Origin: Lunularia cruciata
Lineage: Eukaryota; Streptophyta; Marchantiopsida; Lunulariales; Lunulariaceae
Reading direction: 5' to 3'
Assembly: GCA_948567375.1 (NCBI GenBank)
Contig: OX419757.1
Coordinates: 18,228,001 to 18,292,000 of the forward strand
Length of the DNA: 64,000 bases
The notes under the pieces are model-generated. The model saw only the letters and a program-made list of their open reading frames with translations. It was not told where the DNA came from and did not search any database. Shown here piece after piece: positions 21,088-32,004 of the stretch (positions within the stretch are counted from its first letter, which is position 1; each line of letters begins with the position of its first letter). Both the position numbers and the translations under genes were made by a program.

Positions 21088-23658
21088 CTAATCCAATCTG
21101 ATGTCTACTTCTTCCTCGGCTTTCATACTTGAACCCGAAGTAATCTTACTTCCTACTACTTTTTCCTCGGGTTTCAGATCTTTTACTTCTTCTACCAAAT
21201 CCAACAATTCTCTTTCCTGATCTGAAATTTCACTTGTGGGTAATCTATCTAACTCCTTATCTCTCGACCCACTCTTCTCTAATGTCTCTGATGGCAACTC
21301 CAAAGACATTTGGACTCCTATGTTATCTACTTCGGGTTTTGCTCTAACATCCTTCTGAAGGTTTTCTAGCTCTATTTTCACTAAGTCTAATCTAATTGAA
21401 ATGTTATCATCTACCTCTAAAACCTTTCTGTCTACACAAGTTCTTAATTTGATCAACAAGGCATTCATCTTGGTGTCTTTTGCTTGTCTGCGCCTCGTCT
21501 CCTGCACCAACAACTTTAACTCGTGCAGTCGTGCTTCTTCAATTCAAACGTTGGCTTCTGTACTTAACATCGCGTTCACCCTGAGGACTATCTCCTTCAA
21601 TGGCTCCAATCTTGTCTTCCTTTCTCGTTCCCGATCTGCAAGCCATTCCTCTCAGTACATCGCCAACTCTACCTTGAACTCGGCTTTCACCGTCTCCTTC
21701 TCCTTCTCCTTCTGTACAACTTACTCTTCTTGATTACAAAGTAACTCTCCTAATCTCTCTTCTTCTCTATACCGGGCAACCAACTCTCTTTGCCAGAGTT
21801 GCTTCTTCTCCTCCATACTCTCCATCACTCTATTGAGCTCTTGATCCTTCACTACTACCCTCACCATAGCATGGATAAGTTCTACTCTTGAATCAGTAAA
21901 GTGCTACTTCAAGATTTCGTGTTCAGCTACCTGTCTCTCTCTTGCTATGTCACTCTTCCTTGCAAGATCCTCTTGATAGCTCACTTCCCTCTTCAAGTCT
22001 TCAATTACCTGACTTCTCTCTACTGCCTCCGCTCGCAGTACTTCTCTCTCTTCTTCACCTCGAGTTATACCTCTCTTCAACTCTGAGTTCTCTTCTTCTA
22101 ATCTCGATAAGACCTGCAGAACAGTCTTCACCTCTGGACAAGTCGATTGCATCTCCTTCTTCTTGTGCTCCAACTTTACCAACAATGGGCACACTACCTC
22201 TCGTAGGTACTCCACTCCATCACTAGCAACTACTTCCTCCCGCGGAGTGGTCTATCTTCTCTCCTCGTGTTCTCTTGATACTCGCCTTCTTCTTTGAAGT
22301 CTTTGTATCAGGATTGACGCTTCGCTTCCCGAGCTTTCTTCTACATCTTCCTTCACTTTACTCGGACCCGCTTCACACTTCGCCTTACGTCTCGAGCAAA
22401 CCCCTCGCTGCACTACAATCTTCCTTTCCTCGGGCACCGGGACTTCATCTTCCAACGGCAAGTTGTCTTTGGCCTCCAACTCGGCTTGCACTTCTTCTTC
22501 TTCTTTGTTAGCCGCTGGCACCGATGTCATCTCTCCTCCTTCTTCACTGTCATTGCTCATATCTCCACTCTACAATGTCAGCTCAGGTTCCTCCTCACGT
22601 TTTGAGTCTTCCGTCTTCAGCTTGGCTTCGCCATCTGAGTCTTCATCCGACTCAATTACCACCATAGTTTGCCTCGGGTTACTTCTCTGCATCTTCCGAG
22701 GTTTCTTGCTGTCTTTGGCTTCTCCTTGCAAACTCCTCTTCTTTGTCGGGGTACTCACTACAACCTCCATGTTCTTCCCTGTCTTCGCGTAATAGTCGTC
22801 CGTGCTCCGGATTTGGAGAATGTATTGCTGCTCCTCGACCTCGACCTCCTTTTGCACATCAAGATGGAAGTGCGACACCATCCAAGTCTGCTCCGCCAAG
22901 TTCAACAAATTGAGCCCGAGGTAGAAGTGTGCTGCAAACGGCACAATGTAGTGTGGAGGTGACTTATCCCGCAAATTCCACACCATCTGCCTCGTTCTCC
23001 CATGAAAACACCTTTCCCAATTTATAGGTTCTCCTGCAAACTACTTATGGAAGAACACTGCTTGGTGTTTCATCACATAAGTCGTTCTCTCCGGCTTCAA
23101 GATTGCCATGAGAGCACTCACAATCCCTCTCTTCACTGGATCCTTGTAACTCTCAACTTTGTACCCATTCTTTGTTCTTTTCGACGAGAAGGCATTTCTC
23201 ACCTCCTGCGTCTCCTGAGCTATCTCTCCTTTCCCCAAGAACGTGGCTCCCTGCTCCGAGCCTGCCTCCTTCCTAAGTACAAGTCTCCAATCCGACTCTG
23301 TCCAGCAAGCCGGATTTCCTCTCTTCCCTTCTTCCTTGGGTCCATCGAGACACTTACTCTGGATGATTTCTGTCATGAATCTTGGAAAACTCACGTTCCA
23401 GTTCCATGCCATAAATGTGATCCAAAGTCGGCTCAAGACTTCGATCCTCGCTATCACATCTAATCTCCGAATCACATGATTTCTCACTGCAAAATTGGAG
23501 TTCTTCTTCCCTCCTCCCATCTCTACTACTTTCTCACTTTCTCTCAATTTGACTCTCGCAACTTCTCCCTTGTGCACTAACACAAGTGCAACTCTATTTC
23601 CCTTTCCCCCATCACCTACAAGACAACTCCTCAACGGCGAAGGAAAATTGCTCGACAT
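21088..23658 (-). pseudogene. LTR-encoded ORF, 856 codons with in-frame stops
   Basis: One uninterrupted reading register runs from ATG 23658 to the terminal stop at 21088. It is broken only by stop codons near 23041, 22570, 22252, 21904 and between 21904 and 21513, with no frameshift. Layout: about residues 1-230 a globular, Trp-rich region (SRLWITFMAWNWNVSF, WTESDWRLVL, GYKVESY, KPERTTYVMKHQAVFFHK), then HFYLGLNLL. Next is an acidic Ser/Glu region, a basic VCSRRKAKC patch, a coiled coil of about 250 residues, and a tail ending EEEVDI. It is in sense with gag-pol. I recognise no family; it is not gag, pol or an evident envelope (no signal peptide or membrane segment seen). It probably represents an element-specific accessory protein. 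Confidence 0.75.
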
Positions 23659-24070
23659 TTCGTCGTTGCAGTTTCAATTTTTATAGAGTTGCGCTTCTTC
23701 GTCTTCCGTCACTTTGAGTTCCTACCAAGAAGTCACACCTCCAACATGCACATGTCACTGTCAATCAACCTTTGTGCATATGAGCCGCCTGTTTTCAAAC
23801 AGCCCCTTCTTGAATTTCTTGCCCCGACGAAAGGTTGTTAGATGGTCTTCGCCTCGGGTTGAGCTCCCCCCAATCCCAAGACAATTTACTTTGGGTTGTA
23901 TACTGATAGGACATTTCCGAGTACTTCTCCTTGTGACCTGAAGTCACTTTACTTTGGGTTTCATCCCAAGGACTCTTTTCTTTGCCTTCTTTGGCCATAC
24001 AGGCACAATCCAACTTCTTTATAAACTTCTTCTCCTTTATTCTAAAAAAAAATAAAATGTGGGCACCACA

Positions 24071-24075
24071 GGTGT
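24071..24075. repeat. Target duplication GGTGT, right copy
   Basis: Identical to 10378-10382. After it the interrupted M element sequence resumes. Confidence 0.95.
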
Positions 24076-24345
24076 GCTCTTGGTAGTGAGGCTGGACTAA
24101 TGACCAATTAGACTATCTTTATTTCTCTCCTGTGAGGTAGGAAGTGATGACTTGCAGACCGTGAGAGTGCGTGTTGTGATGGCAGGTTATAGGTTGCCCT
24201 TTTTGTAGTTAGTTATCCTGGTTAGAGTTACATTAGTAGGTGGTGCTTAGTTGGTATTGGCACTTGGTGGTGTTGGCACTTGGTGGGATACTTGCGGTTG
24301 CGACTTGTGCTTCTAGTTTGCAGTTGCAATTGCGGTTACTTTGTC
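24076..24345 (+). other. M element leader after C-I
   Basis: Non-coding, G/T-rich, with repeated TTGGCACTTGGTGG phrases near 24257-24290. It leads into the gag start at 24346. Confidence 0.5.
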
Positions 24346-25353
24346 ATGACGGAGTTCATTGTGGATTCTAGAGAAGTTAGCCCTGCAATATGCAATGGGT
24401 TTACTTGGAGTGGCACTTGGTATTACCCTATATCTTAGGTCCCAATGAGGGAGGAGATTGACTCTGAGTTGGAGTTTGACACAGGAGCTGATTAAGTTGA
24501 GAGTGCACTTGGTGTGTCCGCACCGTTGTTGTGAGACATGGACAAGATTTATGGGGCTTCCAAAGGCCCTAGGTGTTACTCTATTATAGTGGGTACCATT
24601 GAGTTGGATGGCTTCATCCATGAGTTTGATACTTGGTGTGATTTATAGTTGATGCGGAACCCAACTTTGTTCACACCTTTTATGGCATGGAAGGGGTTGT
24701 TTCATCATTTGGAGGGTCCACTGATGGATGATTACTATGAGTTCAAGAGAGCTCATTTGGAGGAGATTGAATTATGGAGATAGTATTGGTCTCCAAACTA
24801 TATCTCTATTACTTCAGGTTTGGTAGCCAGTAGTAGATTGGCTGTACCTACGAGTTCTAGCTCAAGTAGTGTTGGTGGAGCTAGTGGAGGTGCACTAGTT
24901 GGAGATAGTGTTACCACAAGTGGAGGTACCGTTGCAGGAGGTGGTGTGGTATAGGGGTTTAACCTCATGGTGGAGTTCTTCTTGTGTTTGAGGTAGAAAT
25001 ACAAGGGAGTGTAGACTGACAAGTTGAGGAGCTTGCAAGAGTTCCAACGGAAGGTTGGAGAGAGCCTACGCAAGGCAAACACTTGCATGAGGTGGCTGAT
25101 CAGTTTCACTTAGAGAGTTATTGAGGCCCAAGAAGTCTTGTTTTGGTATGGGATACTGGACAAGGAGTTGCAACATAGAGTTCATGATGTTACATTATTA
25201 CAGGCTACTTTGCCTACTTTGGCAATGGTCTTTGGTTTGGCTGAGCGTATTGAGCTCAACATGGTGGAAGAGAGAGTGGTGATATCTAGATTTGCTAAGG
25301 AGACCTTAGCCACAACTGTGACTTCTTCTAGAGTGCAATAGAGTGCACCATGC
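24346..25353 (+). pseudogene. gag (capsid part) of the family M element
   Basis: A single register from ATG 24346 (MTEFIVDSREVSP) reaches 25341, broken only by stops (for example 24436, 24493, 24538, 24646). It contains a Ser/Gly/Thr-rich stretch and then a Ty3/gypsy capsid core: LRSLQEFQRKVGESLRKANT, AQEVLFWYGILDKELQHRV, ATLPTLAMVFGLAERIELNM. It would form the particle shell. The K solo LTR at 25354 cuts it, and it resumes at 28001 with the zinc knuckles. A related minus-strand fragment lies at 38527-39064. Confidence 0.85.
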
Positions 25354-25789
25354 TGTCGTTGGGAAAATAGCCCAAGTGTACACTTGAGGCTTTTGGGCTT
25401 TGAGATAACGGACAGGAAAGAAAGGGCTTGGAGAGGGAGGACTAGAAAGGAGTTTTTTCAAAGAAGAGGGCCTGAACAGGCAGAAAAGGAGGAGGAGAAT
25501 TCTCGGAGAGATAGGCTTGGACAGGAAGGAAAAGGGAGAGAAAGGCCTACTGGGAGAGGAGAGAGTTATCGAAGGGCTAGGGCTTGGCTAGGAGAGAGAG
25601 AGAATTTTTGAAAGTGCTTGCTGTGCAGAAATTTGGAGAGAAAGGCCTGCTGGGAGAAAGGAGAGTTATCAAAGGGTTAAGGCTTGGCAAGGAAGGAGAA
25701 AAAATTTTGAAATGTGAGAGGGATTGGGCTGCATAGGAACTACGGGGGAGAAAAAAAAGCTTGGCTGTGAAGGGGCTTGGAAGTGCAGG

Positions 25790-26460
25790 ACCAGGTGAAG
25801 GAAATTTTTGCAGGTCTGTTAGGATTGGAGATTTCAGGGCAGAAGGTGTTCATGAAGGAAATTTTTGCAGGAATGTAAGGGGCTTGAAAGTGCAGGACCA
25901 GGTGAAGGAAATTTTTGCAGGTCTGTTAGGGCTTGAGATTTCAGGGCAAAAGGTGTTTTTTTTAAGGAAATTTTCGCAGGATTGTGATGGGTTTTGGTGA
26001 GGTTCATGAAGGAAATTTTTGCAAGAATGTGAAGGGGTTTGGTGAGGCTGCAGGAAGACAATTTTCACAGGACTGTGAAGGGGTTTGTGAGGACTGTGAA
26101 GGGGTTTTGTGAAGGCTGCAGGAAGATAATTTTTGCAGGACTGTGAAGGGGTTTTGTGAAGGCTGCAGGAAGATAATTTTTGCAAGACTGTGAAGGGGTT
26201 TGTGAGGACTATGAAGGGGTTTTGTGAAGGCTGCAGGAAGATAATTTTTGCAGGAATGTGAAGGGGTTTGTGAGGGCTGCGGGAAGGCAATTTTTTGCAG
26301 CAATGTGAAGTGTTTGGTGAGGTTGCAGGAAGACAATTTTTGCAAGACTGTGAAGGGGTTTGTGAGGGCTGCAGGAAGACAAATTTTGCAGCAATGTGAA
26401 GTGGTTTGGTGAGGCTGCAAGAAGACAATTTTTGCAGAAGTGAAGGGTTTGGACAAAGGA
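25790..26460 (+). repeat. Tandem repeat array 1 in K LTR
   Basis: Imperfect units of roughly 50-75 bp with the phrases GGCTGCAGGAAGA, AATTTTTGCAGGA and CTGTGAAGGGGTTTGTGA repeat about ten times. Reverse-strand open frames of 200-294 codons here are a by-product of the repeats. Confidence 0.75.
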
Positions 26461-26472
26461 ACAATGAGGGCA

Positions 26473-26893
26473 GGAATTTTCGAGTTGGACAGGAAAGGAT
26501 TTGGCAGGAGAGAAATTCTCAAGAAGTAAAGAGTTGGACAGAAGAGAGAAGTGGCAGGAATTTTTGAGTTGGCCAGGAGTGGGTTTGGCAGGAGAGAAAT
26601 TCTCAAGAAGTGAAGGGTTTGGACAGAGGAACAATGAGGGCAGGAATTTTTGAGTTGGACAGGAAACGGTTTGGCAGGAGAGAAATTCTCAAGAAGTGAA
26701 GAGTTGGACAGGAGAGAGAAGTGGCAAGAATTTTTGAGTTGGACAGGAAAGTGTTTGGCAGGAGAGAAATTCTCAAGAAGTGAAGAGTTGGACAGGAGAG
26801 GGAAGTGGCAGGAATTTTTGAGTTGGACAGGAAAGGGTTTGGCAGGAGAGAAACTCTCAAGAAGTGAAGGGTTTGGACAGAAGAACAATCAGG
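26473..26893 (+). repeat. Tandem repeat array 2, 84 bp unit, five copies
   Basis: Units of 84-86 bp begin with GAATTTTTGAGTTGG and contain TTTGGCAGGAGAGAAATTCT and AAGAAGTGAAG. Five copies lie head to tail, much closer to each other in sequence than the units of array 1. Confidence 0.85.
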
Positions 26894-28000
26894 AGAGGAA
26901 TTTTCGAGTTGGAAGGAATGGAGCATGTGCAGGAGAGAAGTGCTGGGACAGAAGGAAAATTTTTGAAGGAGGACTGTTAGGGCTTGAGAGCGCAAGGCAA
27001 AAAGTTTTCTTCCCAAGAGAGTGAGGACTTGCAGGAGAGAGAGGGCTGGGAGAAAGAAAATTTTCGCAGGTCTGAAGGGGATTTGTTGCATAAGTTGCCG
27101 ATGGGTAATCTCCCGAAGGTGAGGATAGGAGTGAAGAAGGAAGATATTATTTAATTTTTTTTGGGAAATGTTGTGAAGAGTGACTGAACAGGCAGTGATA
27201 GGAGCTAGTCAGGAAGAAGAGGAGGAGAATTTTGAAGTGGATCAGCTCATCTGGAGCAAGGACAAGAAAAGATTTGAAGTTGGTTGGCCTGTCTGAATGG
27301 AGTGAATCTGATCTGCAAAACATGTCATAGGAGAATGAAGAGGTTTGGAGGGTGAGTTGCCTTGTCTGCTGTCGGACAGAGCATAGGTGAAGTGCCAAGC
27401 TGAGTTGATGAGCAGTTGCAACCTTAGGCAGGCATTGTCTTGACTAGAACTATTTGACTTATCCAACCTTGTGAACTTTGTTGTTGAAATTCATGTGAAT
27501 GATGAGTCTTGGAAGCAGATTTGTGTTATGAATTGTGACTAGAGTTGAGGAAAACTCTATTCCATGAGCTCTCAGTCCGGTCCATGTGAATAGCATAATT
27601 AAATGATCTGGGTGCCCCGGTTAGATCACTCAGTTGTTGTTTCTTTTCTTTTATTAAAGGGCCACCTTACCTAGGTCTACGAACTGCCAGATCTCGACCC
27701 ATAGCTTGAACCTAATGTGAAAATAGAATGTGAGACCAGGCAGAGGTAGAAACCATAACACCAGACTTGTATGACAAGATTAATTTTATGAAAGTCAAGG
27801 ATAAAACAAAACCTTCAAGGAGAGCCAACCTCATGGAAACTGAAACAACAAGTTCATATAGAGACAAATTCCATACAATCCAGGAGTAGGGAAGGAATGT
27901 CAATCTACGGGAAAGACCCAAAAGAAGGACAGTAGGGAAAAACTAAGCACAAGCAGCCAGGTGCTCGGCGCACTCTCGAGACCAAACGTTCCCCACGACA

Positions 28001-28536
28001 ATGCTCAATTGGTTTTTGAGGACAAGGTGGATAGCCTATATCCTCTGGAGCAAGTGGAGGACCTAGTGGAGCTAGACCCTTACCTTCATTTTTGGGTCAG
28101 CAATAGCCAATAAGTAGTGGTGTTGCTTGTTGGACTTGTGGTGGACCTCACCATAGGAGAGAGTGTACTCAGGGCAGCAGACATGATACCAGCACAAAGG
28201 CAGTGTGAGCATTGCCACAGATTTGGTCATACTAGTAATCAATGCTTTGACCTACACCTGGAGTTATGGAGTGGTAGGGCTGCTATGGTAGGTGGTAGAG
28301 GAGCTCCAATTCATGGAGGACAAGGTGGTAGAGGTGGTGGTAGAGGATCTACGCCTAATAGAGGTGTAGTACCTGCCCTTACTTTTGCTATAGCTATGGC
28401 TACTCGGATTGAGCAATTGGAGTAGAGATTGGCTAGTATGGCAAGTGTTAAGAGGAGATCAAATTTGGGTGCTGACGCTTCCATCTCATATGCTGGTGAT
28501 AGAGATGCTTTGGACTTCATGTGCGGAGCATCTTAG
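28001..28536 (+). pseudogene. gag zinc-knuckle part of the M element
   Basis: Two CCHC boxes follow the K solo LTR. CWTCGGPHHRREC lies at about 28130-28169, and CEHCHRFGHTSNQC at about 28205-28246 in another frame, so a frameshift separates them. A Gly/Arg-rich stretch follows (GGRGAPIHGGQGGRGGGRGS). This is nucleocapsid-like RNA-binding sequence. A stop near 28536 ends the block. Confidence 0.8.
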
Positions 28537-29460
28537 GTGGATGCATTTGCAACAATGACTAGGAGTGCAATGTGTGCTCTAAAGCCTAGAAGAGGATCAA
28601 TGGAGTTGGACCTACAGAGAGGAGAGGTTGGGAGACAGGTCAGACTTCCCCAATCTTTCACACTATCTGAGGCATTGCAAATGACATCCATGGTTCCTAG
28701 AGATCCCAATGCAAGTGTGGTAGGGGAAGATGGAGTGCATGATGGACTACTTGCTAGTCAACCACCTGCTACTACACAGACTGAGTCTAGCATGATGTTG
28801 GGGGTGGCTCAGCTGATTATGAGGTGCCCTTTGTTTTCAGCCAATGATATGTTTACATTGGGAGTTGACCCAACCCCAATGTTCCGGTCGGCTACCATGC
28901 TTTGTGAGTGTAGGGATGATGTGGTTCCTACTATTAGAGCAAAGGTGGTTGGTAGTGGAGTTGACTTGGTTGAGGAGCATGGGATCCGTTCAGCGACCAG
29001 TGGTTTATGGCAGCCAGTAGCGGCTAGACTAGAGGAGTTGCCAACTAGACCAGCCTTTGAGAGAGCGTGGTTCACACCTATTGTTGTCCTATTTGATAAC
29101 CAAAGGGGGATTTTCCATTTGGTGGGACCTTTAGGGAAGGTCTATACACCACAGAAAGTCTTGTTAACTCTAGTGTGTAGCCCTTTATGTTGGGGAAGGC
29201 TGCAATAGTCGGTATGGAGTTATGAAAGACCGACATGGAGAAATGTCCATTTCAGATCCAGACATCTCTAGGTGGTGGTTTGACACAGTACATCATAGGT
29301 GGAGAGCTTGTTGTCCAAGTTCAGTCTATTCCTTTGACTGATAGCTCAATGGTGAGAGCTCAGGCTATTGCGACAATAGCTGAGTCATATGATGTGCTAG
29401 TTGGGGGAGCAGTGTTATACCCCATGGGAGTATTCAATATTAATTATTGATAGGAGATAG
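28537..29460 (+). pseudogene. Protease region of the M element
   Basis: An open frame of 223 codons (28537-29208) is followed, after a frameshift, by a retropepsin-like block. The phrase KVLLNSSV is followed in frame by a stop, PFMLGKAAIVGMEL (29150-29222), and later SYDVLVGGAVLYPMGVFN (about 29385-29445). The active-site position where DSGA would be expected reads NSSV, so the catalytic aspartate is lost. I infer an aspartic protease from this site and its place between zinc knuckles and RT. Full retropepsin topology is not proven. Confidence 0.6.
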
Positions 29461-29831
29461 CCTTCTATAGACCAGGTTGGTAGTCTGGTGAGGGACAGGT
29501 ATGTTGCCTACCAATACGCTTTAGTAGTGGCAGTCTTGGCTCACTACAGTCTAAGACCATGGTAACATCAGTTTTAGCTTTCAGTGGTGCAGTTAGTTGG
29601 CTTGGTGACTTGTTGGAGGGGAATGCCTATGTAGAAAATACTCCAATACCAGAGGAGATCACTTGGATTTAGAGTACGAGTGAGATTGTTCCATCCACCT
29701 TGGATGTTCCATTGTGGAGTTCAGAGGTGGCATTGCAGCAACATGCAGATCAATTGGTGCAATAGGCTTAGAGTGGAGCCTTCGTATCATCAAGAGATGA
29801 GTGTGAGGATGGGCCTCCAAAGTCAATAACT
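29461..29831 (+). pseudogene. Protease-methyltransferase linker of M element
   Basis: Degenerate coding sequence with many stops. Short patches such as SGVVSWPG-like remnants (about 29580) can be guessed but not assigned to a domain. Confidence 0.4.
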
Positions 29832-30815
29832 TTGACACCTTTGGATACCACACTCATTGCTTGGCAGTATCCAATAGAGGAGATATGTCTATTGGAGTTG
29901 TTTGGTGGGATTAGCACCAGACTAGTTGTGGTATTACAAGCGGGTATACAAGTACTGAGGTACTTGTATGTAGAGAGATATGAGACTACAAGACAAGTCT
30001 TTCTACATCATGTGGCACACTTAGCTAATTGATATCCGGAGTAACTACCAATATCAACAATAAGAGGTTGCCAAAAGGCCCTACAAGTAGACATTTCCTT
30101 ACTGGGGGTGCATGATCTGGAGAGACATGGGCCTATTCACTTGGTGATTTTTGGATGGCCATGTCAGGGACATACACATGGCTGGCTGAGGTTTGGGTCT
30201 TGGGTGTGTTTTGGGAGATGTTACAGATACTACAACATCTCCAGGTTCATTAGTCTGTTTCTCTAGCTTACCTTTTGGAGAGCATTCCTTTGATGGGTGA
30301 TTCTCACACCAGAGTGTTGGTGAGTACACATCAGGTCCATTCTTGGATGGGACTTGTTGTATTATTAGATGCAGCTAGAGTGGGATCACGGGCTTGTCAT
30401 CTTCATCTTTGGTAGACAAACTTCTTACCTAAAGAGGTTTTACAATGTGCATATGATGGGATTCAGTGACTTGACCACATCCTTATTGATGATATCTTGG
30501 ATGTTGGACTTTAGTCTCAAACAATGGTAGTGGGTGATAGGTGACCTATGGCGATGGTGAATCTAATTGGATAGCCTAGAGCCACATTTCCCACACTCAT
30601 GATTTTTCCAAGCTTTCATGCTTTTTGAGAGGGAGGACTTGGACTTGTTTGGGATTCACAATTTCAGCAGTTGGTGGAGCCCAACGCCGATGAGAGAGAG
30701 CGGGCAATGGTTTTCACACAGGTATTATTGTTGTCCTAGCAATGTCAGAGGCATCTAGGTGTCAGGTCAAGCTATGGACCTGAATTGTTTGACCTGGATT
30801 ATGAGCTTTGGCTTG
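29832..30815 (+). pseudogene. Cytosine-5 DNA methyltransferase domain in the M polyprotein
   Basis: Motif I reads LLELFGGISTRLVVVLQAGI (29877-29946), the S-adenosylmethionine site. Motif IV reads VIFGWPCQGHTHG in the same frame, with the catalytic Cys codon at 30162-30164. After one frameshift, FWEMLQILQHLQ (30209 on), YLLESIP (motif VI, Glu retained, ENV changed to ESI, about 30269-30289), a GSRACHLHLW segment at motif VIII, and VEPNADERERAM (motif IX/X region, 30674-30709) share one frame. GQAMDLNCLTWI (motif X, 30765 on) follows a second shift. Order and spacing are those of C5 methyltransferases, which methylate cytosine in DNA. It lies between protease and RT, and this copy is dead (stops at 30030 and 30042 among others). 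Family recognition is strong; the role in the element is inferred. Confidence 0.87.
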
Positions 30816-31254
30816 GTAGAGCAGCATAGGATGCGCTTGATAGGCATCACCACTCGAAAACTTGTGAGCCCTGTGCGTATTGAGACGATTCATGCACATG
30901 TTGGACCAAGTGGACATGGTATTCTTGGGACATAGCTAGTAGCTACTAAGGAGAGTGGTCTACTTGGAGTCCACCCAGGTGAGCGTGGGCTACTTGGATT
31001 ACACCCTTGGTCCACTTGAGATGCAGCTAGAGGACGTGTGGAGCTTGCAACTAGAGTGGAGGAGGTTTTTCACACAAGGGTTGGGACCTCTAGTGGTCGG
31101 GGGTATGACACTATTGCTCCCAAGGGCCTCGTGTAGCAGCTAGTTAGTACATCTTCCACTCCTTCTATAGTTATAGAGGATACTTGGGAGCCAGATCTTG
31201 GACCCAAGCTTACAAGAGGGGAAAGACGGAGGGTTTGGAGATTCTTGAGGAGCC
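30816..31254 (+). pseudogene. Methyltransferase-RT linker
   Basis: Decayed coding sequence, stops in all frames. Fragments such as IETIHAHVGPSGHGIL (about 30877-30930) suggest it was translated, but no domain is recognised. Confidence 0.4.
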
Positions 31255-31985
31255 ACATGAGTTGTTTTGCCTTCAGTGTGAAGGATTTGGGTGCCCTGAA
31301 GGGACTTGGTATACGGATTGAGCTGACTAGCAATACACCAGTTTTCCAATGTCCTTATCAATATAGTGATATGGAGAGGACATTGATTTAGAGCCGGAGT
31401 AGTGACTTTTTTGAGGTGGGTTTGGTGGAGATTTCACATGGAGAGTATGCATCAGCAACATTGATGCCAGCCAAGAAGGATATGCATGGCAACTATACAA
31501 ATAGGCAGATGTGTGGAGATTACCGTCCTATCAACCAAAAAACCAAGGTTGATTGGTATGCCATGCCTACACCGGAGGAGATTTTTGATGCAATTGGGCA
31601 TGCAAAGGTCTTCAATACTTTGGATCTTTGAGCGGGATATCATCAGTTTCCAATCAGGGAGGAAGATAAGTCCAAGATAACATTCTAGGCTATTGGATCC
31701 TCACAGCAAGGATGTGTTATATCAGTGGAGGTTCTTACTGTTTGGGTTAAAGAACACTCTTGCTGAGTTCCAGACGGTCATGGATTGGATCCTTGCTAGA
31801 TTGGATTTTGCTCAATGCTATATTGATGACATTTTGGTCTATAGCACTACTATGGAGGAGCATGAGAGATAGTTATTATGGGTGTTTGAGAGGTTGAGAT
31901 CTCATGGACTCAAATATCATCCTAGGAAGTGTAGGTTCTTCCACGAGCGGGCTGAGTATTTAGATCACACTGTCTACCCCGTAGG
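31255..31985 (+). pseudogene. Reverse transcriptase of the M element
   Basis: A frame with few stops encodes a Ty3/gypsy RT: VKDLGALKGLGIRIELTSNT, then ISHGEYASATLMPAKKD, MCGDYRPINQKTK, YAMPTPEEIFDAIGHAKVFN (motif A with TLDL), YHQFPIREEDKSK, FGLKNT-type block, CYIDDILVYS with the catalytic YIDD at 31819-31830, and FERLRSHGLKYHPRKC. It ends where an A LTR is inserted at 32005. RNase H and integrase do not follow. YIDDILVYS and the block before it differ strongly from the FIDDFCV(Y/F)G of families A and C, so this is a separate lineage. Confidence 0.9.
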
Positions 31986-32004
31986 ACTTGGTGTTTAGCA
32001 GACC

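Larger units (their letters stand above)
10383..24070 (-). mobile_element. Complete family C giant-LTR retrotransposon C-I
   Basis: The element is 13,688 bp on the minus strand. It consists of a 5' LTR (20292-24070), primer-site region, gag, protease, RT, RNase H, integrase, a homopolymeric polypurine tract and a 3' LTR (10383-14153). The GGTGT duplication flanks it. The host sequence joined across it is the leader of the M element. LTR termini are TGTGGTGCCC and GGGTTGTCACA. The gag-pol is broken and the LTRs differ by roughly 10 percent in the terminal 145 bp, so it is old. The RT is Athila-like. Confidence 0.95.
20292..24070 (-). repeat. 5' LTR of C-I, 3779 bp
   Basis: Complete LTR with the same termini as the 3' LTR. 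From its 5' end on the minus strand it has about 410 bp of non-coding sequence, then the 856-codon frame (23658-21088), then the TATTTAAG box (20970-20963), then about 670 bp of R/U5-like sequence. Confidence 0.95.
25354..28000 (+). mobile_element. Family K solo LTR inserted in M gag
   Basis: The 2647 bp start TGTCGTTGGGAA and end TTCCCCACGACA, a near-perfect short inverted pair with the TG...CA ends of an LTR. ATGC occurs on both sides (25350-25353 and 28001-28004) as the probable, shortened target duplication. The M gag reading continues across it. No internal K genes accompany it, so it is a solo LTR. Strand is set by the K copy at 60-8450. The interior is dominated by tandem repeats. The last 280 bp correspond to 7503-7721. 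Confidence 0.85.

Noticed and set aside
26004-26888. 294-codon open frame on the minus strand and its overlapping relatives
   Set aside because: It translates the tandem repeats of the K LTR into a Pro/Ser/Phe-rich repeating peptide. Several minus-strand frames are open at once, as expected from purine-rich repeats without stop codons.
25790-27090. Regular repeats considered as a CRISPR-like array
   Set aside because: The units are head-to-tail, of variable length and without unique spacers, and the context is a plant LTR.
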